From: Aromatoleum diolicum
GTDB taxonomy: Bacteria > Pseudomonadota > Gammaproteobacteria > Burkholderiales > Rhodocyclaceae
Assembly (NCBI RefSeq): GCF_012910955.1
Contig: NZ_WTVQ01000022.1
Location: 1 to 64,000 of the forward strand
Direction of reading: 5' to 3'
Length of the DNA stretch: 64,000 nt
Positions 63,200-64,000 of this stretch are shown piece by piece (the stretch's first letter is position 1; every line of letters starts with the position of its first letter). Made by a program: the position numbers and the translations under genes. The notes under the pieces were generated by a model that ran no database searches, had not been told where the DNA came from, and was given only the letters and a program-made list of their open reading frames with translations.

Positions 63200-64000
<801 letters not shown>

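Overview
The window is about 66% GC chromosomal DNA from a betaproteobacterium, most likely of the Azoarcus/Thauera/Aromatoleum group (Rhodocyclales). The main pointers are a class I PHA synthase, a LiuR-governed acyl-CoA cluster, a SAH riboswitch in front of ahcY, the block metK | two lpxL-like acyltransferases | dapF-DUF484-xerC, and many respiratory cytochromes. The genus is inferred from gene content and style, not proven. I see no tRNA, rRNA, CRISPR array, insertion sequence or prophage.

Layout. 1-2860 (-): N-terminal part of a giant LapA-type adhesin with eight visible 100-residue Ig-like repeats, cut by the window edge. 3.1-11.1 kb: rlhA, a secreted glycosidase-like protein, kup, ald, an orphan substrate-binding-like protein and a PIN-domain protein; the last two converge on a perfect palindromic REP element that supplies both stop codons. 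11.1-14.0 kb (-): phaC and a metallo-beta-lactamase-fold hydrolase. 14.2-21.8 kb (+): liuR, a LiuR-type operator, a GNAT/beta-carbonic-anhydrase fusion, thiolase, acyl-CoA dehydrogenase, methylglutaconyl-CoA hydratase, HMG-CoA lyase, two tandem DUF1289 genes and an MBL hydrolase. 21.9-24.9 kb: rapZ, a NusG-II protein, a Gx transporter, an AhpD-like protein and ruvC. 25.2-27.6 kb: a GDSL esterase autotransporter and a small secreted protein.

27.9-32.7 kb is the most distinctive block. A sigma-54 activator with a Cys-rich PAS domain is divergent from four genes that match the norSY-senC-orfX layout of the sNOR type of nitric oxide reductase: a CuA subunit II, a heme-copper subunit I with Asn where oxidases carry the cross-linked Tyr, a SCO protein and a polytopic membrane protein. 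A clear -24/-12 promoter precedes norS, and a dyad cluster lies about 90 bp upstream of it. A cytochrome P460 gene at 53.9 kb may add a second nitrogen-oxide activity.

32.9-43.8 kb: a periplasmic protein of unknown function, dctA, a DMT exporter, an E. coli-type frdABCD fumarate reductase, an ethylbenzene-dehydrogenase-like heme protein behind an FNR-like site, and a nine-heme-motif cytochrome c fused to a membrane cytochrome b. Together they suggest anaerobic or microaerobic respiration with C4-dicarboxylates. 43.9-49.2 kb: yebC, a DUF853 ATPase, a DMT transporter and a DUF1326/DUF2182 pair with its own promoter and operator-like dyad.

49.6-56.5 kb holds methyl-cycle genes: metF and ahcY behind a SAH riboswitch, and metK behind a structured leader that ends in an intrinsic terminator. 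Between them lie a cold-shock gene, an infA that appears to start at AUC, a methyltransferase, P460 and a lipoprotein. 56.5-64 kb: lipid A acyltransferases, dapF, DUF484, xerC, a winged-helix protein, rlmI, a small membrane protein and the C-terminal part of ruvB.
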